A stretch of DNA of 64,000 nucleotides from Mesorhizobium sp. WSM2240 (GTDB lineage: Bacteria; Pseudomonadota; Alphaproteobacteria; Rhizobiales; Rhizobiaceae). A program made the position numbers and the translations under genes. Below are positions 16,207-25,105 of this stretch, in pieces. The notes below the pieces were generated by a model. That model saw nothing but the letters and a program-made list of their open reading frames with translations, was not told the origin of the DNA and made no database searches. Within the stretch, counting starts at the first letter, position 1, and each line of letters opens with the position of its first letter. Location of the stretch: positions 4,640,501 through 4,704,500 of the forward strand of contig NZ_CP159253.1 of assembly GCF_040438645.1 (NCBI RefSeq), given 5' to 3'.

Positions 16207-17652
16207 ATGCCAAAAAGCTCTGCGCCGATGACGTTCACTGCGGTCAATCCAGCGACCGACAAAACTGTCGGAAGCTATGAGGAAACCTCACCGGCCGCCG
16301 TTCGGCACGCCGTCGAGCAAGCCCACGAAGCCTCGCTGCAGTGGCGTCGCCGCGATATCGCCGAGCGGGCGAAATTAATGCGCGCCGCAGGCCGCCTGCT
16401 TCGTGAGAGGGCGCATCGGTATGGCCGGCTGATGGCCGAAGAGATGGGCAAACCGATCAAGCAAGGCGTCGCGGAAACGCAGAAATGCGCCGACGGGTGC
16501 GATTTCTTTGCCGACAATGCCGCCAGGTTTCTTGCGCCCGAAATCATCGACATCGGAGCCGCCAAAAGCTTCGTTACCTTCCAGCCGCTTGGGGTAATCC
16601 TTGCGATCATGCCCTGGAACTTCCCGTTCTGGCAGGTTTTCCGTTTTGCAGCGCCGGCGCTGATGGCGGGAAATGCCGGAGTCATGAAGCATTCGTCGAA
16701 TGTCCCGGGCTGCGCGCTTGCCATCGAGGAGGTATTTGGCGAAGCGGGATTTCCAGAGCATCTTTTCCGCACGCTTCTGATCGGCTCCGGCTCCGTCGAC
16801 GAACTGATCGGCCATCCGCTTATTCGTGCTGTCACGCTCACCGGCAGCGGTCCCGCCGGCCGAGCCGTAGCGCGCAAAGCCGGCGAGATGCTGAAAAAGA
16901 CCGTCCTCGAACTCGGCGGCAGCGATGCCTATCTCGTGCTTGACGACGCGGATGTTTCATTCTCCGCCAAGGCGAGTGCCGAAGGCCGCCTTGTCAATTC
17001 CGGTCAAAGCTGCATTGCGGCCAAGCGCTTTATCGTTGTCGACAGTCTGCGTTCCCGCTTCGAGGAAGCATTTGTCGAGGAAATGCGGGCGGCAAAGATG
17101 GGCGATCCCTTGTCAGAGGATACGGCCGTCGGCCCGCTGGCACGCCATAATCTGCGCGACGCGTTGCATCGCCAGGTCGAGACAAGCCTGGCAAAGGGCG
17201 CCCGCTGCCTGCTGGGCGGCAAGATTCCTGACGGACCCGGAACCTTTTACCCGCCGACCGTTCTGACCGATGTGCGGCCGGGCATGCCCGCCTACGACGA
17301 GGAGATGTTCGGGCCGGTGGCCGCCATTATTCCGGTCAAAGATGAAGCGACGGCTATCAATACGGCGAACGATTCCGCTTTCGGACTTGGCGGCGGCATC
17401 TTCACCCGTGATATCGACCGTGGTGAGCGCCTCGCCGTCGAGGCCATCGAAGCGGGTTCCGTCTTCGTCAATCGAACGGTCCAATCGCATCCCAAACTCC
17501 CCTTCGGCGGCGTCAAGGAGAGCGGTTACGGCCGCGAACTCTCACACTACGGCATCAAGGAATTCGTCAACATAAAGACGGTGGTCGTGTCGGAAAGTGG
17601 CGGCTCGCCCGCCGCCGATCGGCGTCAGGCCGCTTCCGCCAAGACCGAATGA
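16207..17652 (+). CDS. NAD(P)-dependent aldehyde dehydrogenase (succinate-semialdehyde dehydrogenase-like)
   Basis: A 481-residue member of the ALDH superfamily. The oxyanion Asn lies in MPWNFPFWQ, the general base Glu in LELGGSD and the catalytic Cys in NSGQSCIAAKR. The MPWNFPFWQVFRFAAP segment and overall length are typical of YneI/Sad-like succinate-semialdehyde dehydrogenases, but the substrate is not proven. The start ATG 16207 follows GGGGAG; the open frame upstream is not coding-like. A candidate EcfG element precedes it, fitting detoxification of aldehydes under stress. Confidence 0.92.
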   Translation: MPKSSAPMTFTAVNPATDKTVGSYEETSPAAVRHAVEQAHEASLQWRRRDIAERAKLMRAAGRLLRERAHRYGRLMAEEMGKPIKQGVAETQKCADGCDFFADNAARFLAPEIIDIGAAKSFVTFQPLGVILAIMPWNFPFWQVFRFAAPALMAGNAGVMKHSSNVPGCALAIEEVFGEAGFPEHLFRTLLIGSGSVDELIGHPLIRAVTLTGSGPAGRAVARKAGEMLKKTVLELGGSDAYLVLDDADVSFSAKASAEGRLVNSGQSCIAAKRFIVVDSLRSRFEEAFVEEMRAAKMGDPLSEDTAVGPLARHNLRDALHRQVETSLAKGARCLLGGKIPDGPGTFYPPTVLTDVRPGMPAYDEEMFGPVAAIIPVKDEATAINTANDSAFGLGGGIFTRDIDRGERLAVEAIEAGSVFVNRTVQSHPKLPFGGVKESGYGRELSHYGIKEFVNIKTVVVSESGGSPAADRRQAASAKTE

Positions 17653-17722
17653 CGGGCAACCGCAGTTTGATGCTGATCAACGGCTTCTTGTACCGATCGG
17701 CGCATCGGTGTGCACGCCGCTG

Positions 17723-17881
17723 TCAGAGCGCTAGCTGCATCACGATTGCGAGCACCACAAGGCCCACCAGCCCAGCGATGAAGATGATGCGCCGTGCTCG
17801 CGTTCTGAGGATGATTTCACCTTGGCGCGCCTTCTCGCCCGGATAGGTGAATTGCTCGGAGTCGTCGTTCTTGGCCATCAT
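17723..17881 (-). CDS. Small single-pass membrane protein
   Basis: A 52-residue protein (MMAKNDDSEQFTYPGEKARQ) with a charged N-terminus and a single membrane helix at the end (IIFIAGLVGLVVLAIVMQLAL). The start is ATG 17879-17881 or the adjacent in-frame ATG 17876-17878; the ribosome site is weak. It follows the DUF892 gene by 19 bases and is probably translated from the same mRNA. The function is unknown. Confidence 0.65.
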   Translation of the reverse strand: MMAKNDDSEQFTYPGEKARQGEIILRTRARRIIFIAGLVGLVVLAIVMQLAL

Positions 17882-17900
17882 TTGCAATGCGGAGCGCCGC

Positions 17901-18395
17901 TCAAGCCGCCACCGCATCCGGATTTACTTCGCTTTTGGCCAACTTGGTCAGCAGAATATCGGTCTGCTTCTCCTCTTCAAGGCTCTTGTGCAGGATTTGC
18001 TGATCGTCGCGCAGATCCAGTTGGCCCGCCAGCGCTGCGACGGTCCCGTATGCCGCGATCTCATAATGTTCGAGCCTTTGGGCGGATGCGATGAGGCCGG
18101 CATCGCGGAGGTCATTTCCCTTCAGCATGCTAAGCATTTTTTCGGTTTCATGGATGAGCGCCTGCATTGCCTGATCGGTGTGCGCTCTGGGCTCGGCGCC
18201 GTGCTTCTGCAGGAGCGAGACGAGACGTTCCTTCTGGACCTCGGTTTGCTCGCGGTGGTGGAGGAGCGCATCCTTCAAGTTCGGATGCGACGCCACTTCC
18301 GCCATCTGGAGCAACGACTCTCCGAGTTGACCTTCGGCACTCGCAAGCTCCTGAAGTTCGGCAAGATACATGTCCTTGAAAGTGGTGATCTGCAT
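17901..18395 (-). CDS. DUF892 ferritin-like protein (YciE/YciF family)
   Basis: A 164-residue four-helix-bundle protein of the YciE/YciF stress family. The helices carry the family's spaced acidic/His residues (ELQELASAEGQL, LLHHREQTEVQ, LEHYEIAAYGT, SLEEEKQTD), which may bind a di-iron centre. It is induced by osmotic or general stress in other bacteria. The start is ATG 18393-18395. It is followed by a small membrane protein and preceded by an EcfG-like element. Confidence 0.93.
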   Translation of the reverse strand: MQITTFKDMYLAELQELASAEGQLGESLLQMAEVASHPNLKDALLHHREQTEVQKERLVSLLQKHGAEPRAHTDQAMQALIHETEKMLSMLKGNDLRDAGLIASAQRLEHYEIAAYGTVAALAGQLDLRDDQQILHKSLEEEKQTDILLTKLAKSEVNPDAVAA

Positions 18396-18475
18396 GATGG
18401 TGATCCTTTTTGCCTCGAGCCGCCGAGATCTCCGTAAGATACGGCAGTACTCCGATGAGGGGACTCTACCTCCCT

Positions 18476-18500
18476 AACTGGATCGCAGCCCGCTAGTTCC
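18476..18500 (-). promoter_or_regulatory. Candidate EcfG-type promoter of the DUF892 gene
   Basis: On the minus strand GGAAC (18500-18496), spacer 16, AGTT (18479-18476), about 80 bases before the start. The first -10 base is off consensus. Confidence 0.45.
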
Positions 18501-18593
18501 AATCGGAATCCGGGCGCCGCCTGCCGGCATCCGCGCCGTTGCAAGCGCGCCACGATTGTTCACGATCCGCCTGAATCCGAAGGCCCGGCGTCT

Positions 18594-19688
18594 TCACCAG
18601 GATACCGAGAGCCGGCCGTCGTTCCCGAGCGCGACATGAGTGCCAAAAGGCGAACTCTCGCGCTCAAGCATGGCCGCGAGCCAGTCGGCATCTTCGGGCG
18701 GGGCGCGGTTCAGCCGGAATTTGTGGAGCCGGAACGGCACAAGATCGAGCGAAAGCAGCTTGCCCTCCGGCATGGTAAGCCGCGGCAGGTACATCAGCGC
18801 CAGGTCGCCCCGGAAGTCCTCATAGCCCGTGATCCCTTCATAGTCGGTGAGGAAGTCGCCGCATCCGTAGAGGATCAGCCTGCCGTCGTGGATTTCGATC
18901 GGCTTTGGATGGTGGGAGGAATGCCCATGCACGATATCGAAACCTGCGGTGTCGATCAGAGCATGGGCAAGCGCACGTTCCTGCCCGGCGACTTCATACC
19001 CCCAGTTGCCACCCCAATGTATCGAGGCGACCGCGATATCCCCGGGCTGCTTCATGCCCTCGACGGATCCGGCGATTTGCTCAAGGGATCGGGCAGAGAC
19101 ATCCGCGAGCAGGTTGACCCCCGGCTTGTAGGCGCCGGCTGCCCATGAAAGCGGGATGCCGCTCGTCTCCAGCCCAAATCCAAAGACGAGCACGCGGCCT
19201 CCGATTGTCGCTTCGATCACGGCGGGTGCGGCCGCCTCATCCGCGTCAAACCCTGCGCCGGCATAGGCGAGGCCGGCATGCCGCAGCGCATCGAGAGTTT
19301 CAACGAGGCCCGGCTCATCCCAGTCGAGCACGTGGTTGTTGGCGAGCACGCAGCAGCTTACCCACGCCGCCGCCAGGCAGCCGATGTTTGCAGGGTGCAT
19401 CTTGTAATTGATGCCCTTGGGCACCGGCTGGAGGCTGGTGGTAATGCTGGTCTCGAGATTGATGATCCGGGCGTCGGGAGCTTCGCGGTCCAATTCAGCG
19501 AGCGCATCGCCCCAGATATATGTGTCCTCGACCATTCTCGGGATCGGGCCATTGATGCGTTCGGCAAGCTCCACATAGGTCGTCGCGGATTTGACGTAGC
19601 GCTCGTAAAGCTGCGGATCGCCTGGGTTGGCGAGAATCTGGTCTATGCCGCGCCCGAGCATGACATCGCCGCACAGGAACAGCTTCAT
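18594..19688 (-). CDS. CapA/PgsA-family metallophosphatase-fold protein
   Basis: A 364-residue CapA-type protein, with the fold of calcineurin-like phosphoesterases. GDVMLGRGID at the start, NLETSITT, LANNHVLDW and HGHSSHHPKPIE are the conserved metal-site segments. The family is linked to poly-gamma-glutamate synthesis, but most stand-alone members have no assigned reaction. The start ATG 19686-19688 follows AGAGGAAG; no signal peptide is visible. It has an EcfG-like promoter and closes the stress island. Confidence 0.88.
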   Translation of the reverse strand: MKLFLCGDVMLGRGIDQILANPGDPQLYERYVKSATTYVELAERINGPIPRMVEDTYIWGDALAELDREAPDARIINLETSITTSLQPVPKGINYKMHPANIGCLAAAWVSCCVLANNHVLDWDEPGLVETLDALRHAGLAYAGAGFDADEAAAPAVIEATIGGRVLVFGFGLETSGIPLSWAAGAYKPGVNLLADVSARSLEQIAGSVEGMKQPGDIAVASIHWGGNWGYEVAGQERALAHALIDTAGFDIVHGHSSHHPKPIEIHDGRLILYGCGDFLTDYEGITGYEDFRGDLALMYLPRLTMPEGKLLSLDLVPFRLHKFRLNRAPPEDADWLAAMLERESSPFGTHVALGNDGRLSVSW

Positions 19689-19778
19689 GCTTCCTCTGGC
19701 GGGCTGTTCAGGCACCGGGACTGACCCGGCATGCATCGCGATCGGTGGCATCGGTCTTGTGCGCATCCTCTGCCCGCC

Positions 19779-19803
19779 AACATCGAGTTGGACCGAGGGT
19801 TCC
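19779..19803 (-). promoter_or_regulatory. Candidate EcfG-type promoter of the CapA-like gene
   Basis: On the minus strand GGAAC (19803-19799), spacer 16, TGTT (19782-19779), about 90 bases before the ATG. Confidence 0.5.
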
Positions 19804-19852
19804 ACAATCGGTGTTGATTTGCGGGAGCCGGCCGAACGCCTTCACCTTCCGC

Positions 19853-21913
19853 TCATGGGCGGGCGGGTAGTTCTTCCCGGTCGGCCGCCGTTGAAGCCGG
19901 GCTAACGCCTACGACTTCATAGATCTCAAGCATCCCCATGCGGCCCTTCGCCTGGGCCGATCCGAGCGGGCGGAACTCGATCACGCCCGAACAGGCCCGT
20001 TCGACCGCAGCGCTCGCCAGAATCGTGGTGCGGTGGATCTTGTTCATGCCTTCCAACCGCGAGGCGACGTTGATCGTATCGCCCATCGCCGTGTACTGCA
20101 GTCGCTCGCGCGCGCCGACGCTGCCGACAACCGCCTCGCCTGTATGGATGCCGAAGCGCGTCCGAAACTCCGGAAAGCCTTTGGCCAATTGCGCCTTGTT
20201 GAAGAGATCGAGGCGCTGCTCCGCCGCCAGCGCGGCCCGGCAGGCGTGCTCGGCATGGTCTGGATCCCGAATAGGAGCGTTCCACATCGCGTAGATGGAA
20301 TCTCCAAGGAACTGAATGATCGAGCCGTGATGCGCCGTCACCGCCTCGTCCAGAATGTCGAAATATTCCGACAGCATGGCGACGACCTCCTCTGGCGAGT
20401 GGCCTTCGCTGATCGTGGTGAAATCGTAGATGTCGGTGAACAGCGCCGTCACCTCCTGCCGTCGCGCCGACCTGCCGGCGAAATGTCCAGCCTGTATGCT
20501 TTTGCGCACGAACTCTTTCGGAACATAAAGGGCAAAGGTGAATATGGCGTCGCGGGCGCTGTTCATCGCCTTGCCGAGCGACGAGATCTCGCTGACATGC
20601 GAGGAGGTTTCCACCGGCGTTGTGAAGTCGAGGTTCTGCAGCCGCTTGGCGCTGTCGGTGAGTCGTTCGAGCGACTTGGTGACCAGATGCGAAAGGACCA
20701 GCGCCAGGACGATTGCCGCGCCCACGACGACGGCTGAGATCAGCAGGCCATGGACCAGCCCGCGATTTGCCGATGCCATCAGTTCGTCGAGCGGCGCGGC
20801 CACAGCGACCCGGTGCCGGGCAAGCAGCAGCGCCGATCGGATCGGCGTCAGCATGACGAGGAAAGTCCGGCCGCCGACATCGACGAATCGCGGCTCGTCG
20901 GTCCATGAATCGTCCGAGCGGATATTCTCGATCAGCGTATCCTCCGCGCCCGACGGCGGCGGAACGGACTGGCTAGCGGGCGCCATCAGCCGCCGCATCG
21001 TTTCGCGATCGGAATGAATGACCGGATTGCCCGAAGTGTCGACGATGAACGCGACTGTGTCGGGCGTCATGCGTTCGGCGGCGAGGAAGTCGGTGATGGT
21101 GTCGAGTAGGATATCCGCGCCGATGACGATGCTGCGATTTCCCTTGTGGGACTGGGCGATCGTTATGCCCAACTTGCCGGTCGTCGCCATCTGATAGGGC
21201 CCGATCGAGACCGGGGTCTCAATGTTCGCGGCCGCCTTGTACCAGGGGCGCGTGCGCGGGTCGAAATCCGTGGGCCTTCCGGATGTCTGCCCGACCACCG
21301 TTCCTGCCGAATCGAGGAACATCAGCTGTTCGGTCTTATTGGCGCCGGTTCCACCGGCCATGATGCGGATGCCCACGGCCGCATCCTCCGGCGCATCGAG
21401 TGCTCTTCGCCAGCCCTCGCTGCTGAGGTTGACGACCTGGAAGAAGGAGCCGTCCGGATAGCCGGCATAGACCCCGTCCACTTGCGAGGCTCGGGTGATG
21501 AATTCGCGCAGCGCCGCGATCTTGTCGTCCAGGCGCTCCGGTGGCGGCACGAGGAACGCGTTGGCGACGGATGAAACCACTCCGACAAAAGCTACGGTCT
21601 GGCCTGAAAGGACGTTGAACCGGTCGATCAGGCGGTCGGAAAAGATGCCGATGTCGGCCTTGGCGTTGTCGATGGCCGAAGTGCGGGCGCGCTGATAGTT
21701 CAAGCCGACAAGGGCAGCCGAAACCAGGACGATCAGCAACACCGTCGTCACGCCAAGCAGCGACTGGAGCGGCCGGCTCCATGTCTGGTCAGCCGGTTCC
21801 GCCGGAGCCGGGTTTGTCTTTGCGCGGCCCAGCAGCTTCAACGAACTATCCCACTTTCGGCATCTCGCATCCTCGGATGCCGAAATGCAGGATATTTCCT
21901 GTTTTACGGACAA
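19853..21913 (-). CDS. Cache-HAMP class III adenylate/guanylate cyclase
   Basis: A 686-residue membrane receptor cyclase. A first membrane helix lies near residues 50-72, then a periplasmic Cache sensor (about 80-340), a second helix (about 355-378), a HAMP linker (LTDSAKRLQNLDF) and a class III cyclase domain from about 484 with metal-site FTDIYDFT, GDSIYAMW and the FGIHTGEAVVGSVG core. It would make cAMP (or cGMP) in response to an external ligand. No ATG is present near the N-terminus: the frame opens with TTG at 21911-21913, and another TTG about 25 codons on is possible. The gene follows the antiporter gene on the same strand with 38 bases between. Confidence 0.87.
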   Translation of the reverse strand: MSVKQEISCISASEDARCRKWDSSLKLLGRAKTNPAPAEPADQTWSRPLQSLLGVTTVLLIVLVSAALVGLNYQRARTSAIDNAKADIGIFSDRLIDRFNVLSGQTVAFVGVVSSVANAFLVPPPERLDDKIAALREFITRASQVDGVYAGYPDGSFFQVVNLSSEGWRRALDAPEDAAVGIRIMAGGTGANKTEQLMFLDSAGTVVGQTSGRPTDFDPRTRPWYKAAANIETPVSIGPYQMATTGKLGITIAQSHKGNRSIVIGADILLDTITDFLAAERMTPDTVAFIVDTSGNPVIHSDRETMRRLMAPASQSVPPPSGAEDTLIENIRSDDSWTDEPRFVDVGGRTFLVMLTPIRSALLLARHRVAVAAPLDELMASANRGLVHGLLISAVVVGAAIVLALVLSHLVTKSLERLTDSAKRLQNLDFTTPVETSSHVSEISSLGKAMNSARDAIFTFALYVPKEFVRKSIQAGHFAGRSARRQEVTALFTDIYDFTTISEGHSPEEVVAMLSEYFDILDEAVTAHHGSIIQFLGDSIYAMWNAPIRDPDHAEHACRAALAAEQRLDLFNKAQLAKGFPEFRTRFGIHTGEAVVGSVGARERLQYTAMGDTINVASRLEGMNKIHRTTILASAAVERACSGVIEFRPLGSAQAKGRMGMLEIYEVVGVSPASTAADREELPARP

Positions 21914-21951
21914 TGCAATCCATCCGCCGGATCGCGGTTAACCGGCCGGGT

Positions 21952-23385
21952 TCACCCAAAGGCGATCACGCTGACGATGATGAAGACCGGGATCAGCACC
22001 GCGCCCGACCACAGCATGTAGCCGAAGAAGCTCGGCATCCGCACGCCCTGCTGGCGGGCGATGGCGTAGACCATGAAGTTCGGTGCGTTGCCGATATAGG
22101 TGTTGGCGCCCATGAACACCGCGCCAGCCGAAATGGCGGCCAGCGTCGTGCCGAGCGTTGTCATCAGCACCTCGGGGTCGCCGCCGGCGAGTTCGAAGAA
22201 CACCAGATAGGTCGGCGCATTGTCGAGGAATGACGACAATATGCCGGTCATCCAGAAATAGGCGAAGTTGTTAGGCCCGCCGGCGGGCCCGGTCACCAGC
22301 GCCACAAGCGGCGCGAGCGCGCCGTCGAGCCCGGCTCTCAGGATCGCGATGACCGGGATGATGCAGATGAAGATGCCGGCAAACAGCTTCGCCACTTCGA
22401 GGATCGGCCCCCAATTGAAGCCGTTGGCGTGGCGGTATTCCTTCCTGGTGACGTAAAGCGAAATAAGCGCCAGCGTCACTATGATGCCGTCGCGTACCAG
22501 GTTCTGCAATTGGACCTCGACGCCCTCGAACGTGAAGGCCGGGCCGGGCTTCCACACGGCGGACATCAGGATCGCCGCGATCACGCCGGCAAGCAACGGG
22601 ATGTTGGCGAGGCCGCGGATGCGCACCTTGGTGTCGGGCGTCGGATCCTTGATCTTGGGCATGCCCTCCTCGCGGAGGTGAAGCACAACGTCGATCACGA
22701 TGAAGGCAGCGAGCACGAGCCCGCCGACCACCAGCGTTTCGATCCAGAGATTGGTCGTCGTCCAGAAGAAATCCACGCCGCGCAGAAAGCCGACGAAGAG
22801 CGGCGGATCGCCGAGCGGGGTCAGCGCGCCGCCGATGTTGGAAACCAGGAAGATGAAGAACACGATGACATGGGCATTGATCGGCCGATTGTCGTTGGCG
22901 CGTATCATCGGCCGGATCATGATCATCGACGCGCCGGTGGTGCCGACGATGGATGCCAGGCACGCCCCGATGACCAGCAGCAGGGTGTTCATGGCGGGCG
23001 TGCCATGGATGTTGCCCGCGACAAGGATGCCGCCCGAGATGGTGAACAGGGCGAACAACAGGATGATGAACGACATGTATTCGAGGAGCACCGTGTGCAA
23101 CACGGCGCCCATGGTCGTCTCTGTTCCGAACGACAGCGCCATCGGCAGGACCGCCAGCGCCGACCAGAAGGCGGTCATCTTGCCGTAATGATGCTCCCAG
23201 AAATGCGGGTAGAGCAGCGGCCCGGTGGCGATCGAGAGCAGGAGGCCGAAGAAGGGCAGCGCCCAGAGCAATGACATGGTCGAGCCGGGAAGGCTGTGCA
23301 CTTCTTCCGCCGCCGCCGGATCTACCATCGCTGTCAAGGCCAGTACAAGCGCGCCGGCGACAGCCGCAATACTCGAGACCCGCAT
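21952..23385 (-). CDS. Sodium:proton antiporter (NhaD/CitT-superfamily)
   Basis: A 477-residue ion transporter with about 12 hydrophobic segments and an N-terminal signal-like stretch ending PAAAEEVHSLPG. The conserved blocks SNIGGALTPLGDPP and FLDNAPTYLVFFELAGG match the ion-transporter superfamily that includes NhaD and ArsB. It probably exports Na+ or Li+ in exchange for protons; the ion is inferred. The cyclase gene follows after 38 bases and may share its transcript. Confidence 0.87.
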   Translation of the reverse strand: MRVSSIAAVAGALVLALTAMVDPAAAEEVHSLPGSTMSLLWALPFFGLLLSIATGPLLYPHFWEHHYGKMTAFWSALAVLPMALSFGTETTMGAVLHTVLLEYMSFIILLFALFTISGGILVAGNIHGTPAMNTLLLVIGACLASIVGTTGASMIMIRPMIRANDNRPINAHVIVFFIFLVSNIGGALTPLGDPPLFVGFLRGVDFFWTTTNLWIETLVVGGLVLAAFIVIDVVLHLREEGMPKIKDPTPDTKVRIRGLANIPLLAGVIAAILMSAVWKPGPAFTFEGVEVQLQNLVRDGIIVTLALISLYVTRKEYRHANGFNWGPILEVAKLFAGIFICIIPVIAILRAGLDGALAPLVALVTGPAGGPNNFAYFWMTGILSSFLDNAPTYLVFFELAGGDPEVLMTTLGTTLAAISAGAVFMGANTYIGNAPNFMVYAIARQQGVRMPSFFGYMLWSGAVLIPVFIIVSVIAFG

Positions 23386-23526
23386 TCGATTCGCTCTCCC
23401 CGCATCGCATCAGCCGGGCGTCTAGCACGCCGGGATGCGAGCGCCAAATGCCACGCGCCCTTTGACAATGCGCCGCGCCCGGCCGATTAACAGGGGCGGA
23501 AACTTGCAGTCCAAGGCGATCCGGGA

Positions 23527-23820
23527 ATGTCGTTCTTTGCGTCTCGCTGGCGCGGCGAAGTGCCGCTCGATCGTCTGTTCTGGCGCGATATGGTGCTCGT
23601 CGGCACTGCGCTCAATCTGCTGACGACCGCGGCCGCAATTCTGCTGCTCGGGCTGAAGACGCCGATGGCGATCGTGCTGGCCGTGTTTCTTTCGCCTCTT
23701 CCCTACAATATCTTCCTGTTCGCTGCAGTCTGGCGCACGGCGGACACGGCCGGCACCGCCAAGGCGGCCTTTTTCAGGAGTGCAGCCCTTTTATGGTTTG
23801 TGGTGGCGACGATCATCTGA
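23527..23820 (+). CDS. Small membrane protein of unknown function
   Basis: A 97-residue protein with three hydrophobic segments (about 22-42, 45-66 and 80-97). ATG 23527 opens after GGAAT-like purines. It is convergent with the MBL-fold gene, the stops being three bases apart. No family is recognised. Confidence 0.7.
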   Translation: MSFFASRWRGEVPLDRLFWRDMVLVGTALNLLTTAAAILLLGLKTPMAIVLAVFLSPLPYNIFLFAAVWRTADTAGTAKAAFFRSAALLWFVVATII

Positions 23821-23823
23821 ACT

Positions 23824-24621
23824 TCAGGCGATAGCGGCCAGATAGCGGTCGACTGACGCGGTCATCGCCTGCTTCGCGCCGCCGATCACATTGGTGTTCC
23901 ACCAGGCGCCGTAGATGTCGTTGAAATCGAAAGGCTCCACTGCCGCGGCGATTTTGCGCACGGTCGCGGCGTTCAGCGGGATCAAGTTGGGATAGCTGTA
24001 CATGAAGCTGACATGGCGGCGGGTCGGCACGACCTGCAGAATGTCGCCTGCGAGAATGGCGTTTCCATTGGAGCGCTTCCAGTGCAGCACCTGGCCGCCG
24101 GCGAAATGCCCGCCGCAGCGGATCAGCGTCAGCGACGGGTTGATCGCGCGGGTTTCGCCTTCCCAGCAAACGATCGATGGATGCGGCCGCATGATCCACT
24201 GGCGGTCGTCGGCATGGAGGTAGATCGGAACGCCGCCGAAGGCTTCGCTCCAGTCGACCATCACCGAATAGTAATGGCAGTGCGAGATGGCGATGGCCTG
24301 CAAGCCGCCGCGCCGCGTGATCTCGGCCACCGCCTCGTCGCTGACCATCGAGACGCAGTCCCACAGCACATTGCCGTCCGGCGTTTCGGCAAGCAGCGCG
24401 CGCTGGCCGATGGCGAAGCGCGGCTCGATGCCGAAGGCGAGCACGCCCGCATCCTCCCGCATCACCAACTGATGCTTCCTCGCGAGTTCGCGCGCCGTGG
24501 TCCAGGCCTGCCCTTCCCAGCGCACATATTGCCGCTCGTCTTCGCAGATCGGGCATCGCGCGGGCGGCGTATCGCTCTTTGCGAACTGGACGCCGCATTG
24601 CACGCAGATGAAGCAGGTCAT
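23824..24621 (-). CDS. MBL-fold protein with N-terminal zinc ribbon
   Basis: A 265-residue protein. An N-terminal rubredoxin/zinc-ribbon (CVQCGVQF... CPICEDE) leads to a metallo-beta-lactamase fold. The usual HxHxDH loop is altered to SHCHYYS, while later GGHFAGG and GDILQV elements are kept, so metal binding may be reduced or the reaction unusual. It could be a hydrolase or a non-catalytic binder. The start ATG 24619-24621 overlaps the msrB stop as ATGA, so it is translationally coupled to msrB, hinting at a role in redox or sulfur repair. Confidence 0.85.
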   Translation of the reverse strand: MTCFICVQCGVQFAKSDTPPARCPICEDERQYVRWEGQAWTTARELARKHQLVMREDAGVLAFGIEPRFAIGQRALLAETPDGNVLWDCVSMVSDEAVAEITRRGGLQAIAISHCHYYSVMVDWSEAFGGVPIYLHADDRQWIMRPHPSIVCWEGETRAINPSLTLIRCGGHFAGGQVLHWKRSNGNAILAGDILQVVPTRRHVSFMYSYPNLIPLNAATVRKIAAAVEPFDFNDIYGAWWNTNVIGGAKQAMTASVDRYLAAIA

Positions 24622-25028
24622 GCCGCAGCGGCCGGCTCGAAGTTCAGAGCCACGCCATTGATGCAGTAGCGCTGGTAGGTCGGCGGTGGCCCGTCCGGAA
24701 AGACATGGCCGAGATGGCTGCCGCAGCGGGCGCAGTGGACTTCGGTCCGGACCATGCCGTGGCTGCTGTCGGTGGTCGTCTCCACGGAACCAGGAACCGG
24801 GTCGTTGAAGCTCGGCCAGCCGGTGCCGCTTTCGAATTTCAGCTTCGATTCGAACAGCGGCTGGTCGCAGCCTGCGCATTTGAAGGTGCCGGCGCGCTTT
24901 TCATAGAGCAGGGCGCAACTGCCCGGCCGCTCGGTGCCGTGCTGGCGCATAATGTAGTATTGTTCGGGCGTCAGCTTTTCGCGCCATTCGGCGTCGGTGC
25001 GGGTGACGGGATAGCGATGCTCGTCCAT
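24618..25028 (-). CDS. msrB: Peptide-methionine (R)-S-oxide reductase
   Basis: A 136-residue cytosolic enzyme that reduces the R form of methionine sulfoxide in proteins. Zinc cysteines are in CAGC and CARC, and the catalytic Cys in RYCING; GTGWPSF and GHVFPDGP are family signatures. Thioredoxin would be the reductant. The stop overlaps the MBL gene start by four bases. The start ATG 25026-25028 follows GGAGG. Confidence 0.96.
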   Translation of the reverse strand: MDEHRYPVTRTDAEWREKLTPEQYYIMRQHGTERPGSCALLYEKRAGTFKCAGCDQPLFESKLKFESGTGWPSFNDPVPGSVETTTDSSHGMVRTEVHCARCGSHLGHVFPDGPPPTYQRYCINGVALNFEPAAAA

Positions 25029-25105
25029 GTGACCTCCTGCCTTGGGGCTTGGGTGGCCTCAACATAGGTACTCGTGGCGGATGCGCCTAGTCTGTGGTGC
25101 ATCCT

